The notes beneath the pieces are model-generated. The model saw nothing but the letters and a program-made list of their open reading frames with translations. It was not told the origin of the DNA and did no database searches. Positions 43,119 through 51,049 of a stretch of 64,000 bases of DNA are shown here, piece by piece; position 1 is the first letter of the stretch, and every line of letters begins with the position of its first letter. A program made the translations under genes and the position numbers. Source of the DNA: Bermanella sp044597725. Lineage in GTDB: Bacteria > Pseudomonadota > Gammaproteobacteria > Pseudomonadales > Oceanobacteraceae. The stretch is from the NCBI RefSeq assembly GCF_044597725.1, contig NZ_CP139003.1, forward strand, positions 3,038,001 through 3,102,000. Reading direction: 5' to 3'.

Positions 43119-44750
43119 TTATGCTTTGCCTGCTTGCTTTAAGGCTGCACCCACAAACGCGGTGAACAGGCCGTGGCCGTCTCGTGGCGTCGAGGTAAAC
43201 TCGGGGTGGAATTGGCATGCAACAAACCATGGGTGGTCTATCACTTCAACCACTTCAACTAAGCTGCCATCCATTGATCGGCCAGCAATGCGTAAGCCAT
43301 TTTTCTGCAACACATCAAGATAGTTGTTGTTTACTTCATAACGGTGACGGTGACGCTCGGTAATAATTTCACTGCCATAAGCTTTGGCAGACAGCGAATC
43401 GGCCGCAAGACGACATTCTTGTCCACCTAAGCGCATGGTGCCACCTAAATCACTTTCTTCAGTGCGGCGTTCTTTTTCGCCTTCTGCTGTAATCCACTCG
43501 GTAATTAAACCAACCACTGGATTGGTGGTAGTGGGTGCAAATTCAGTACTATGGGCATCTTCTAAGCCACAGACGTTACGCGCAAATTCGATTACAGCAC
43601 TTTGCATACCTAGGCAAATGCCCAGATATGGAATTTTATTTTCACGGGCAAACTGTACTGTGCGAATTTTGCCTTCAACACCACGGTTACCAAATCCACC
43701 AGGAACCAAAATGGCGTCTTTACCTGCCAATATTTCAGCTCCATCACGCTCGATTGTTTCCGAGTCGATGTATTCAATGTTTACCTTGGTATGATTTTTT
43801 AAGCCTGCGTGGTCGATGGCTTCAATCAGAGATTTATATGCGTCAAGCAACTCCATGTATTTACCAACCATGGCGATATTAACTTCATGCTCTGGGTTTA
43901 ACTTGGCATCAACTACTTGATCCCATTCGCTTAAATCCGCTTCTTCACATTCTAGTCCAAATTTATCAACCACATAGTCATCTAACCCAGTTTGTCTTAA
44001 TAGATCAGGGATACGATAAATAGTATCGGCATCTTCTAGTGGAATAACTGCTCGTTCTTCTACGTTGGTGAACAGCGCAATTTTACGCAGAGAGCCTGAG
44101 TCTATTCGATGATCAGAGCGACAAACCAAGATATCAGGCTGAAGACCAATGCTACGCAACTCTTTAACACTGTGCTGGGTAGGTTTGGTTTTGGTTTCGC
44201 CTGCAGTAGCAATATAGGGTACTAGGGTTAAGTGCATTGATAATGCACGTTTGCTGCCCAATTCCACTTTTAGTTGACGCACCGCCTCTAAAAAGGGCAA
44301 TGACTCGATATCACCCACGGTGCCGCCAATTTCTACTAAAGCGACGTCTGCCCCTTCAGCACCGGAATATACACGGCGTTTTATTTCATCGGTAATATGT
44401 GGAATCACCTGAACGGTTCCGCCCAAGTAGTCGCCACGGCGCTCTTTGCGCAGTACGTCCTGATATACACGACCTGTCGTAAAATTGTTACGACTGCTCA
44501 TGGTGGTACGAATAAAGCGTTCGTAGTGACCAAGGTCGAGGTCGGTTTCGGCTCCGTCTTCGGTTACAAAGACCTCACCGTGCTGAAATGGGCTCATGGT
44601 GCCCGGATCGACGTTGATGTACGGATCCAGCTTTAGCATGGTGACATTTAGCCCACGAGCCTCAAGTATGGCCCCTAGGGATGCTGAAGCGATGCCTTTG
44701 CCCAAAGAGGACACAACACCGCCTGTGACGAATATAAAACGAGTCGACAT
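43119..44750 (-). CDS. pyrG: CTP synthase
   Basis: Aminates UTP to CTP. The 543-residue enzyme has the N-terminal synthetase domain (FVTGGVVSSLGKGIASASLG; FQHGEVFVTEDGAETDLDLG) and the C-terminal class I amidotransferase domain with nucleophile Cys in GICLGMQ and the terminal His/Glu in CQFHPEFTS. Size and order are normal. Confidence 0.97.
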   Translation of the reverse strand: MSTRFIFVTGGVVSSLGKGIASASLGAILEARGLNVTMLKLDPYINVDPGTMSPFQHGEVFVTEDGAETDLDLGHYERFIRTTMSSRNNFTTGRVYQDVLRKERRGDYLGGTVQVIPHITDEIKRRVYSGAEGADVALVEIGGTVGDIESLPFLEAVRQLKVELGSKRALSMHLTLVPYIATAGETKTKPTQHSVKELRSIGLQPDILVCRSDHRIDSGSLRKIALFTNVEERAVIPLEDADTIYRIPDLLRQTGLDDYVVDKFGLECEEADLSEWDQVVDAKLNPEHEVNIAMVGKYMELLDAYKSLIEAIDHAGLKNHTKVNIEYIDSETIERDGAEILAGKDAILVPGGFGNRGVEGKIRTVQFARENKIPYLGICLGMQSAVIEFARNVCGLEDAHSTEFAPTTTNPVVGLITEWITAEGEKERRTEESDLGGTMRLGGQECRLAADSLSAKAYGSEIITERHRHRYEVNNNYLDVLQKNGLRIAGRSMDGSLVEVVEVIDHPWFVACQFHPEFTSTPRDGHGLFTAFVGAALKQAGKA

Positions 44751-44894
44751 ATACTGGTGAATCCGATAAAAAAAGAGTTTGGATTGTTCGAACGAGATGG
44801 CGCTATAGTCTACCAGAAGGCATCTACGCGGTAAATCCGAGATACAAAATTTAACGCTTTATTGAGAAATTAAGCCTTTTTCGCGTTTATTTCC

Positions 44895-45575
44895 TCAATA
44901 ACGCCTCACATAGATTACCACACGTCTGTTGGCCGCTCGTTCTTTATCTGTCATAGCTTTGCCCTCTGGGGGCGCATCTTTGGGGCGAGAGTCGGCATAT
45001 CCAGATGCTTTTAACTGGCGTTTATCGACCCCTTTGTCCAATAAATATTTTACAACGTTACTTGCCCGCGACGCGCTTAACTCCCAATTTGATGGAAAGC
45101 GAGCCGTGTTAATAGGAACATCATCAGTATGCCCTTCCACTTCTATGAGATGTGTTTCATGGGTTGAGCTGCGAATCACCTTACTCACTTCCTCAAGTAC
45201 AGGCAATGCCTGAGGACGAATTGCCGCACTGCCTGAGTCGTACAATGAAAAATCGCTAAATTCGACTTTGACACCTTTCTGGTCAATATCAACGCGCACG
45301 TTTTCCGTCATATTGTGTTGATTAATAATATCATCCAGTTCCTTTTTAATATCATTAAACGGCGTAACAATTTTTTCGCCAGTTAATACACCGGCTAAAC
45401 CTTCTTTCAATGACTCAATTTTTCCTTGATTTAGATCCGATACCGATAAAATCATAACGAAAAACGCAAGCAGTAAGGTAATGGCATCGGCGTACGTTAC
45501 CAACCAGCCTTCACCATCCGCATCGAAGGTTTTACGCCGCCGCCTCAAGCCTCTTTTGTAGGTTTTGTCACTCAT
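44895..45575 (-). CDS. motB: MotB-type stator protein of the unusual motor operon
   Basis: A 226-residue bitopic protein: basic N-terminus, one membrane helix carrying the ion-binding Asp (VTYADAITLLLAFFVMI, Asp30), a plug/linker region and an OmpA-like peptidoglycan-binding domain (VEGHTDDVPI; FPSNWELSASRASNVVKYLL). All key stator features are present, so it should anchor an ion channel to the wall. It is the last of five genes, 12 bases after motA, in an operon with a FliF-FliG fusion. A flagellar role is possible, but no other flagellar gene is adjacent. Confidence 0.92.
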   Translation of the reverse strand: MSDKTYKRGLRRRRKTFDADGEGWLVTYADAITLLLAFFVMILSVSDLNQGKIESLKEGLAGVLTGEKIVTPFNDIKKELDDIINQHNMTENVRVDIDQKGVKVEFSDFSLYDSGSAAIRPQALPVLEEVSKVIRSSTHETHLIEVEGHTDDVPINTARFPSNWELSASRASNVVKYLLDKGVDKRQLKASGYADSRPKDAPPEGKAMTDKERAANRRVVIYVRRY

Positions 45576-45587
45576 GGACGACCACCA

Positions 45588-46382
45588 TTAGTCAACTTCT
45601 TTAGGCTGATAGCGTTTACTTGGGCGAATATAGGCATTGAGGCGATCTTGAATAAATAGGGCGTCGCGTTTTTCAGCCAATAAACAAAAACCATCAATCA
45701 TTAACTGGTGCTTAAAGAATTCTTGTTCTTGTTTTTCTGATACTTGTGCTGCCGTTGGTTTGAACAATAAATTGGCGAGCAATACACCATATAATGTAGT
45801 TAGTAAGGCAAGAGCTAAACCTTTCCCTAAATTGGCCATGTCATCGCCCATGTTATCAAGCATAATAATCAAACCAACAATGGTCCCTACCATGCCAAAC
45901 CCTGGAGCATATACGCCCATGGTATTTAAAATCTTGCCTTCTAGGCTTTGTCTTTGCCAATGCGCATCCATGGCATCGCCCATGATGATACGAATATCTT
46001 GCGATTTATAACCAGAGCCCATTAGTTCGATGCCTAATGACAAAAAATGATCTTGCTGTTCTTTTTTGGCAAGCGAATCTTCTAGGGCGCTTATGCCACC
46101 ATCACGATAGATATTGGCAAACTCGGTAAAGCGCTGAACCAACTTTGATAAATGTGACTGTGTGGTTTTACTCGCTTGCACTGTTTGCAACATGGCTCTA
46201 AACGCATGCATCACTTCAGCAAAACTAAAACTAATTAATGAAGCTGCGAACGTAGAACCCACTACCATCATGGCACTGGCGGCACTTAGAAACATTAAGT
46301 GGTTATCGGTGCTACTCATAATAGCCAGTATAAACAGGCCAATGCCTGCTGTTATACCAATTAGTGTACTGAAACTAATCAT
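45588..46382 (-). CDS. motA: MotA/PomA-type stator protein of the unusual motor operon
   Basis: A 264-residue protein with four membrane helices, closer to PomA than to enteric MotA. It has the conserved proline region MGVYAPGFGMVGTIVGLII and LLTTLYGVLLANLLFKP, and a cytoplasmic loop with YRDGGISALED that corresponds to the FliG-contacting loop of PomA. It would form the 5:2 ion-driven rotor-turning unit with the downstream MotB. Its ATG overlaps the stop of the FliF-FliG fusion by four bases (ATGA), so the two are translationally coupled; this strongly links stator and rotor proteins. Confidence 0.93.
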   Translation of the reverse strand: MISFSTLIGITAGIGLFILAIMSSTDNHLMFLSAASAMMVVGSTFAASLISFSFAEVMHAFRAMLQTVQASKTTQSHLSKLVQRFTEFANIYRDGGISALEDSLAKKEQQDHFLSLGIELMGSGYKSQDIRIIMGDAMDAHWQRQSLEGKILNTMGVYAPGFGMVGTIVGLIIMLDNMGDDMANLGKGLALALLTTLYGVLLANLLFKPTAAQVSEKQEQEFFKHQLMIDGFCLLAEKRDALFIQDRLNAYIRPSKRYQPKEVD

Positions 46383-48289
46383 GATTCAGCCTGTTGGTTT
46401 TGCAACTGCTCCATAGACAACTTCCCTGTGCTGACATATTCCCGCAATTTATGCACTATCGCTCGACGTGCAACATCTATTTCCTGTGACGCTATGCGCC
46501 CCTCTTTACGCTTTAAATCTTCCCTCGCCATGGCTTTTAGTTTGGGTGTTAAAGATGTTAATACATGTATTTTAAATGCATCTGGTGTATTACAAATGGC
46601 TTGACCAATATAATTCCTATCCACTTCTCGTAAAGCATTGCTTAAAATATTTTTAGGGGTTTTGGCGATATCCGCAAACGTAAAATATTGCTGGCGCAGC
46701 TTATAAAACGTATCTGGTTTATCTTGTTTCAGGCGTTTAAGCACTTTTGCTTCTTCACTGCTGTTCATATTGTCTAGCATACTCATCAGCATGGTTAGAC
46801 CATCTGCGTTTACATTTTCGAAACTGGGTACATGCTGCGCAGAACGCGCTAAGCGATCGGCTACGTCTTTAAAGGTATCCACAGGAAATGATTCAAATTG
46901 ACCAAGTTCGGCAATAACATGAGCTTGATCGGTGGCGCTAATTCGGTTAATAACCCTTGCTCCCTGCTCAGACGGCAACTGACTAATAACCAATGCTTTA
47001 ATTCGAGCATCTTCATGTTGTATTAAATACAACACTTGCGAATCATTAAGCTTACTTAAGAAATCAAATGGGTGACTACGTACTGGCTCAGATGTATGCA
47101 GCTTCTGCTGTACAATTTGATGAAAGTCTTGGATATGGGTAAGCTGTTCCTCATCATCCGGTGCATTTTCTGCCAACTGAGTCATGATTGCCTGTAATTG
47201 ATCTGCACCCACATTAGGAAAAATAGAACGAAACAAACTGCGCCCAAGCACCTTATAAACTGACGCGAGCATGGCGGTTTTATCCTCTTGCTGCGACAAC
47301 TCATTCATAACACCTTGAACTAACACAGGCTGACCTAGCCCTAGCGAAATAACATCTTGCCGTGTCTTTTGCATTTTTTGCTTGTTTTCTTGCTGCTGAT
47401 CTACCGTGTGGGTATCTTCTGCCTGCAAGTTCTGCGGGGGAATGTGTGATGCAGATACATCAGCGCTCAGCTGCGGCTCTTTCTTTTTACGCATTAGTAA
47501 TATAATGGCAATAAGGAAAAGAAATGCGAGTAAACTTAATAAACCAATCAAGAGTTCATTTATATTTTCATCAAACCATGTTTTAACCTCTGGTTTTTGT
47601 TCTTTAGCCTCTTTTATTTTTGAAAAATCGGTACGGATAAACTCAAATTTATCACCTCTTAAATCGTTCAAATTGGCTTTTTGATACACAAGGTTGCGAA
47701 TAAACTTTTCTTGCTCTTGGTTTGTGTCTCGCTCTACCACTACCGACACAGTGAGTTGTTTAATACGATTGAAAACCGCAATAGTCTCGTTTTCTGTTTT
47801 TTGTTCTTGTCCATTTTGTCCGTTTTGTTCTTCCCAAGTAGGCTGCCTGCGCTGCTCTTGTAATCGCTCGATTTGCTCACGCATAAAAGCAATTTCTGCT
47901 TCTTTTTCTCTATCCTCAGGCAATTGAGTGAAAGGTAATCCTGGCAAGCTCTCAACCATATCTTCTTCAAGGGGGTCGTCATTGTCTGGGAATCGAATAC
48001 GCGGCATCTGCGGCGGTGCAATGGGTTTATTTTGTGCTCTTGGCTGAGGAATAGGACGCTTCACTACTTGACGTATTTTTTCAATTGTCACGTCAACATT
48101 GACCATAAACCGATCATGTCCTAAATACGCGCCGATATCACGGGCTAACCGATCTTCTAAACGCGAGCGCAACTGCAACTCTTCTAAGTCATCGGTTTTA
48201 GTCGGTACCTCCACCGGCTCTGGGTCGGCCGCTTGTGTACCAAGAGCTAAAACTAAGCAGCTTATACAGATGAATATATTGAATTTCAC
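46379..48289 (-). CDS. FliF C-terminal half fused to a FliG-like rotor protein
   Basis: A 636-residue single protein. Residues 1-20 are a signal peptide. About 35-240 match the C-terminal periplasmic part of FliF (RLARDIGAYLGHDRFMVNVD; QLTVSVVVERD; RGDKFEFI), then one membrane helix (246-266). After a Gln-rich linker, 310-400 resemble FliG-N, 405-485 FliG-M (FDFLSKLNDSQVLYLIQHED...) and 487-625 FliG-C (LREVDRNYIGQAI). The first FliF helix and ring-building RBM1-RBM2 domains are missing. A GGAGGGG ribosome-binding site precedes the start. It should place a torque-generating FliG domain on the cytoplasmic side of a periplasmic FliF collar. The charged pair at the start of the usual torque helix appears replaced. 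Confidence 0.85.
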   Translation of the reverse strand: MKFNIFICISCLVLALGTQAADPEPVEVPTKTDDLEELQLRSRLEDRLARDIGAYLGHDRFMVNVDVTIEKIRQVVKRPIPQPRAQNKPIAPPQMPRIRFPDNDDPLEEDMVESLPGLPFTQLPEDREKEAEIAFMREQIERLQEQRRQPTWEEQNGQNGQEQKTENETIAVFNRIKQLTVSVVVERDTNQEQEKFIRNLVYQKANLNDLRGDKFEFIRTDFSKIKEAKEQKPEVKTWFDENINELLIGLLSLLAFLFLIAIILLMRKKKEPQLSADVSASHIPPQNLQAEDTHTVDQQQENKQKMQKTRQDVISLGLGQPVLVQGVMNELSQQEDKTAMLASVYKVLGRSLFRSIFPNVGADQLQAIMTQLAENAPDDEEQLTHIQDFHQIVQQKLHTSEPVRSHPFDFLSKLNDSQVLYLIQHEDARIKALVISQLPSEQGARVINRISATDQAHVIAELGQFESFPVDTFKDVADRLARSAQHVPSFENVNADGLTMLMSMLDNMNSSEEAKVLKRLKQDKPDTFYKLRQQYFTFADIAKTPKNILSNALREVDRNYIGQAICNTPDAFKIHVLTSLTPKLKAMAREDLKRKEGRIASQEIDVARRAIVHKLREYVSTGKLSMEQLQNQQAES

Positions 48290-48298
48290 TGCCCCTCC

Positions 48299-48931
48299 CT
48301 AACGCACAAGGCGCAGACTTTCTTTTACATCGTTAAGAGTAGGGTCTAAGGATAGTGCTTTTTCCCACGACTCACGGGCATCACTTTTTCGTCCCATCCG
48401 GTAGTAAATACTGCCTTTTAAAGCATGGGCTTGTGCTGACGATGGCACCAACGACATGGCCCTGTTGGTTTCTTCTAGTGCTTTCCAATACGACTTTCGG
48501 TAAAACAGGGCTTGTGCATTAAGCATATGCTTGGTGGCACTAGAAAATAACGCCACTGCTTTTTCATTAAAGACCTCACCTTCTTCCGACATGGTTTCGG
48601 GTTTGTCGCCATTGCTTCGCTTAAGCACTTTGTTGCCGTTTGCAACCGGCACATCGGCTCCAGGGGGTAGGTCCATACTGAAAATAATGTCACTTTCTCC
48701 GGCATTCAACATCATCATTACGTCATAACCAGGACCGTGACGGTGTATATTCACAATACCGTGATTTGCCTTTGCATACTCACTATCAGTAGTGAGATCG
48801 GTCGCCCTATCTTTATTTGCTTGCTCTTGAAAGGTACCGGGTAATTGTTGAGCAAATGGATCTTTTTCCATATCAAACTGACCTAAGCTACAGCCTTGTA
48901 ATACGAGGGCTAATACAATCAATCGCTTCAT
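48299..48931 (-). CDS. TPR lipoprotein of the motor operon
   Basis: A 210-residue lipoprotein (lipobox LQGC, Cys14) with an N-terminal region of unknown fold (GYDVMMMLNAGESDIIFSMD) and C-terminal tetratricopeptide repeats (about 130-205: FYRKSYWKALEETNRAM; AHALKGSIYYRMGRKSDARE). TPR lipoproteins often scaffold envelope machines, and the small lipoprotein of type IV pili and T9SS-like motors are comparable in role. It lies between the CsgG-like gene (11 bases) and the fusion gene (9 bases), so it is an integral part of the operon. Confidence 0.85.
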   Translation of the reverse strand: MKRLIVLALVLQGCSLGQFDMEKDPFAQQLPGTFQEQANKDRATDLTTDSEYAKANHGIVNIHRHGPGYDVMMMLNAGESDIIFSMDLPPGADVPVANGNKVLKRSNGDKPETMSEEGEVFNEKAVALFSSATKHMLNAQALFYRKSYWKALEETNRAMSLVPSSAQAHALKGSIYYRMGRKSDARESWEKALSLDPTLNDVKESLRLVR

Positions 48932-48942
48932 GACATACCCTC

Positions 48943-50055
48943 CTAAAACCGATAACCTAAAGTAAATTCAATACCCGTTCCGCCAAATTCTGAAGTATCT
49001 TCATAATCAGCATCAGTATCCCATTCCACTTCATCCGATACTAAATAAACTGCACCTATAGCCATAAAGCCGTTAGTCACAAATGGAAATTCCAGTCCAA
49101 ACTTACTCATTAATCCATGACTGCCACTAAAAAATGCTTGGCCAACGCCTAGATATACTTTTGTATTTACCCAATCTTTAACCGCATCAACATTGACATA
49201 AATACGCCCTTCTAAGTTGAAACCATTAACACTAAACGCATCGGTTTCAGAGAAATTACGAAAGTATTCGAAGCCTAAACTGTATTCGATATCTTTATTT
49301 AAACTTGTGTATTCGCGTCTACGCAAACCAAACCCAGTTACATTATCGAGCTCGGCATCAGCCGCACCGCCCACACCATCACGTTCAGAACCCAGTGACA
49401 TAGAGCTGATTGTCATTTCTATTTCAACGGTTTCAAAGCCTAGTTGTTCTTGCTCACGTGTAGTTTGCTTGGCGTACTCTTTCAGCCAAAGTAATTCATT
49501 ATTTTTTGCACTCACCATACGTAAGTTCACGGTAAATTTATCTTCGTGCACACTGGCACTCCAAAATACAAAGGCATCTGCTCGAACGCTTTCAGATAGT
49601 TTTCGTAGGTCTTGGTTACTCTGGGCGCTTTCGCTAATATGTAAGCGGCTATCTTCAAAATTGACGCGTGTTGTCCTACATTCAATGCAATCAATCACTT
49701 CAAAACGCCCAAGCCCCATAAATTTTCCCAAAAGCTTATTTTCAATCATGAGATGAACTTGCTTGGGAATTTTTCGATGTAAGCGATCACCTGTGTGATA
49801 AAAAGCCAGACGCTGAATATCTTTATCCACATCAAGCAATTCTTCAGGAATAAGAATACTGTCATCATCTAATAAACGAGAAAAGCCAGCATACTGCGTG
49901 GGCGCAATACCCAAATCAGGTAAACCAGATGATATAACCCGGGTTTCTGCGTGGGTTTCTGTCGAAATAATGGCGCACAAACCAAATACAAGCGCCGATA
50001 AAATAACAGTTATGTGGGAATATTTTTGCCGATCCTGATTCATCCTTGGCTTCAT
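48943..50055 (-). CDS. CsgG/FlgO-like outer-membrane protein with C-terminal barrel-like region
   Basis: About 370 residues. An N-terminal signal peptide (hydrophobic run then THA), a CsgG/FlgO-like domain in which LGRFEVIDCIEC and LSESVRADAFVFWSASVHED stand out, and a beta-strand-rich C-terminal half of alternating residues ending in terminal Phe (EFTLGYRF), typical of outer-membrane barrels. I chose the ATG at 50055, preceded by AAGG at good spacing; the frame also allows 50076. FlgO/FlgT-type proteins decorate the outer-membrane side of polar flagellar motors. It heads the operon and would be its outer-membrane component; a divergent promoter region lies upstream. Confidence 0.75.
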   Translation of the reverse strand: MKPRMNQDRQKYSHITVILSALVFGLCAIISTETHAETRVISSGLPDLGIAPTQYAGFSRLLDDDSILIPEELLDVDKDIQRLAFYHTGDRLHRKIPKQVHLMIENKLLGKFMGLGRFEVIDCIECRTTRVNFEDSRLHISESAQSNQDLRKLSESVRADAFVFWSASVHEDKFTVNLRMVSAKNNELLWLKEYAKQTTREQEQLGFETVEIEMTISSMSLGSERDGVGGAADAELDNVTGFGLRRREYTSLNKDIEYSLGFEYFRNFSETDAFSVNGFNLEGRIYVNVDAVKDWVNTKVYLGVGQAFFSGSHGLMSKFGLEFPFVTNGFMAIGAVYLVSDEVEWDTDADYEDTSEFGGTGIEFTLGYRF

Positions 50056-50205
50056 CCGTATTTGCCTTGATTTCATAATTAAGCATAGACGAAGGCTAGC
50101 GTTACGCTACATATAAACGCTATAGTTTTTAATCTGTTAGCCGTTATAGATTGAAACGTTTTATTGAGTTTATCGGTCGATTGAGTTGTTTGAGATAAAG
50201 GTGCT

Positions 50206-50577
50206 ATGAAGTTCAAATTAGGTTTACGCGGTTTATTGGCGACAACATGTTTCAGTGTCGTATCATGTCTTACTTCTATCTCAGTATATGCTGAGCAACA
50301 ATGGGTGGAAAACGTTTTTATTAGTGATTTAGAACAAAGAATAGATGACGAAGAAGCGCCTTTTGAATTTATTGGTCGTAATAAAGTGCATGAATGCGGC
50401 GGCAAGACAAGTCAGCGCTTTATTATGTACGGTGAGTATCCAAATGTTCAGCAGCGTCGCTTTCAGTTAGCGCTGTCGGCATTGTTACACAAGAAGCCAC
50501 TGAGATTACTAGTGGAGGGCTGCGATAAAAAAGCGCTTATCGTAAAACGCTTGATTTTATCACCTAGCCCTCAATAG
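50206..50577 (+). CDS. Small exported protein divergent from the motor operon
   Basis: A 123-residue protein with a signal peptide (hydrophobic 8-28, VYAEQQW after) and a compact domain with two Cys (HECGG; VEGCDKKAL) and the pattern QLALSALLHKKPLRLLVEGC, seen in several small secreted proteins of unknown role. It has AAAGG upstream of the ATG. Its 5' end faces the CsgG-like gene over about 130 bases, so both may share regulation. Confidence 0.75.
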   Translation: MKFKLGLRGLLATTCFSVVSCLTSISVYAEQQWVENVFISDLEQRIDDEEAPFEFIGRNKVHECGGKTSQRFIMYGEYPNVQQRRFQLALSALLHKKPLRLLVEGCDKKALIVKRLILSPSPQ

Positions 50578-50600
50578 AAAATCACCAACAAACCATGAGA

Positions 50601-50891
50601 CTATTCATAAAGTGCATCGGTTTTAGACGCCATGGTGAAATCGTTTTGGGTGAGCCCTTTAACATTATGGCTCCACCACGTAACTGTAGCTTTACCCCAT
50701 TCAAGCAAAATATCTGGGTGATGATCTTCTGCTTCAGCTATGTCACCTACTTTATTGGTAAAAGCTAAGGCTTCAACAAAGTTTTTAAAGCGATATTCGC
50801 GCCTAAGTTTCATCGCGCCTTCTTCGCTAATGCTTTGCCACTGAGGAATATCTTTAATCAATTCGCTAACTTCGTGCTCACTTAAGGACAT
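50601..50891 (-). CDS. phhB: Pterin-4a-carbinolamine dehydratase
   Basis: A 96-residue enzyme that dehydrates 4a-hydroxytetrahydropterin, used with phenylalanine hydroxylase, or in molybdopterin/tetrahydromonapterin metabolism. The motifs FVEALAFTNKVGDIAEAEDHHP and WSHNVKGLT are standard. The start at 50891 follows a perfect AGGAGG, which rules out the longer frame. The next gene, fumarase, is on the same strand upstream. Confidence 0.93.
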   Translation of the reverse strand: MSLSEHEVSELIKDIPQWQSISEEGAMKLRREYRFKNFVEALAFTNKVGDIAEAEDHHPDILLEWGKATVTWWSHNVKGLTQNDFTMASKTDALYE

Positions 50892-50992
50892 ATTATTACC
50901 TCCTGCGGTTATTGGCATGCATGAATCAGCATACGCTCAATAAAGCATTCTGACAAAGTTCGATACTTAACCCCACCCAACAAACAGGCATG

Positions 50993-51017
50993 AAAAAGGG
51001 GCTATAAGCCCCTTCTT
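50993..51017 (-). terminator. Fumarase gene terminator
   Basis: GGGGCT (50998-51003) pairs with AGCCCC (51007-51012) around ATA, with five T on the minus strand. It lies just downstream of the fumarase stop at 51050. Confidence 0.75.
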
Positions 51018-51049
51018 CTTGGTAGTGTCCGCTAGCGGTCGCTAGCTGA

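Noticed and set aside
44895..46382. MotA/MotB pair as a Zorya-type defence system (ZorA/ZorB)
   Set aside because: The proteins are of ordinary flagellar stator length with the canonical Asp and OmpA-like domain, lack the long ZorA tail, and no ZorC, ZorD or ZorE-like gene is near; the partner is a FliG-like protein.
44895..46382. MotA/MotB as TolQ-TolR or ExbB-ExbD
   Set aside because: MotA has four helices and the PomA proline motifs, MotB has a full OmpA-type wall-binding domain; TolR/ExbD lack it.
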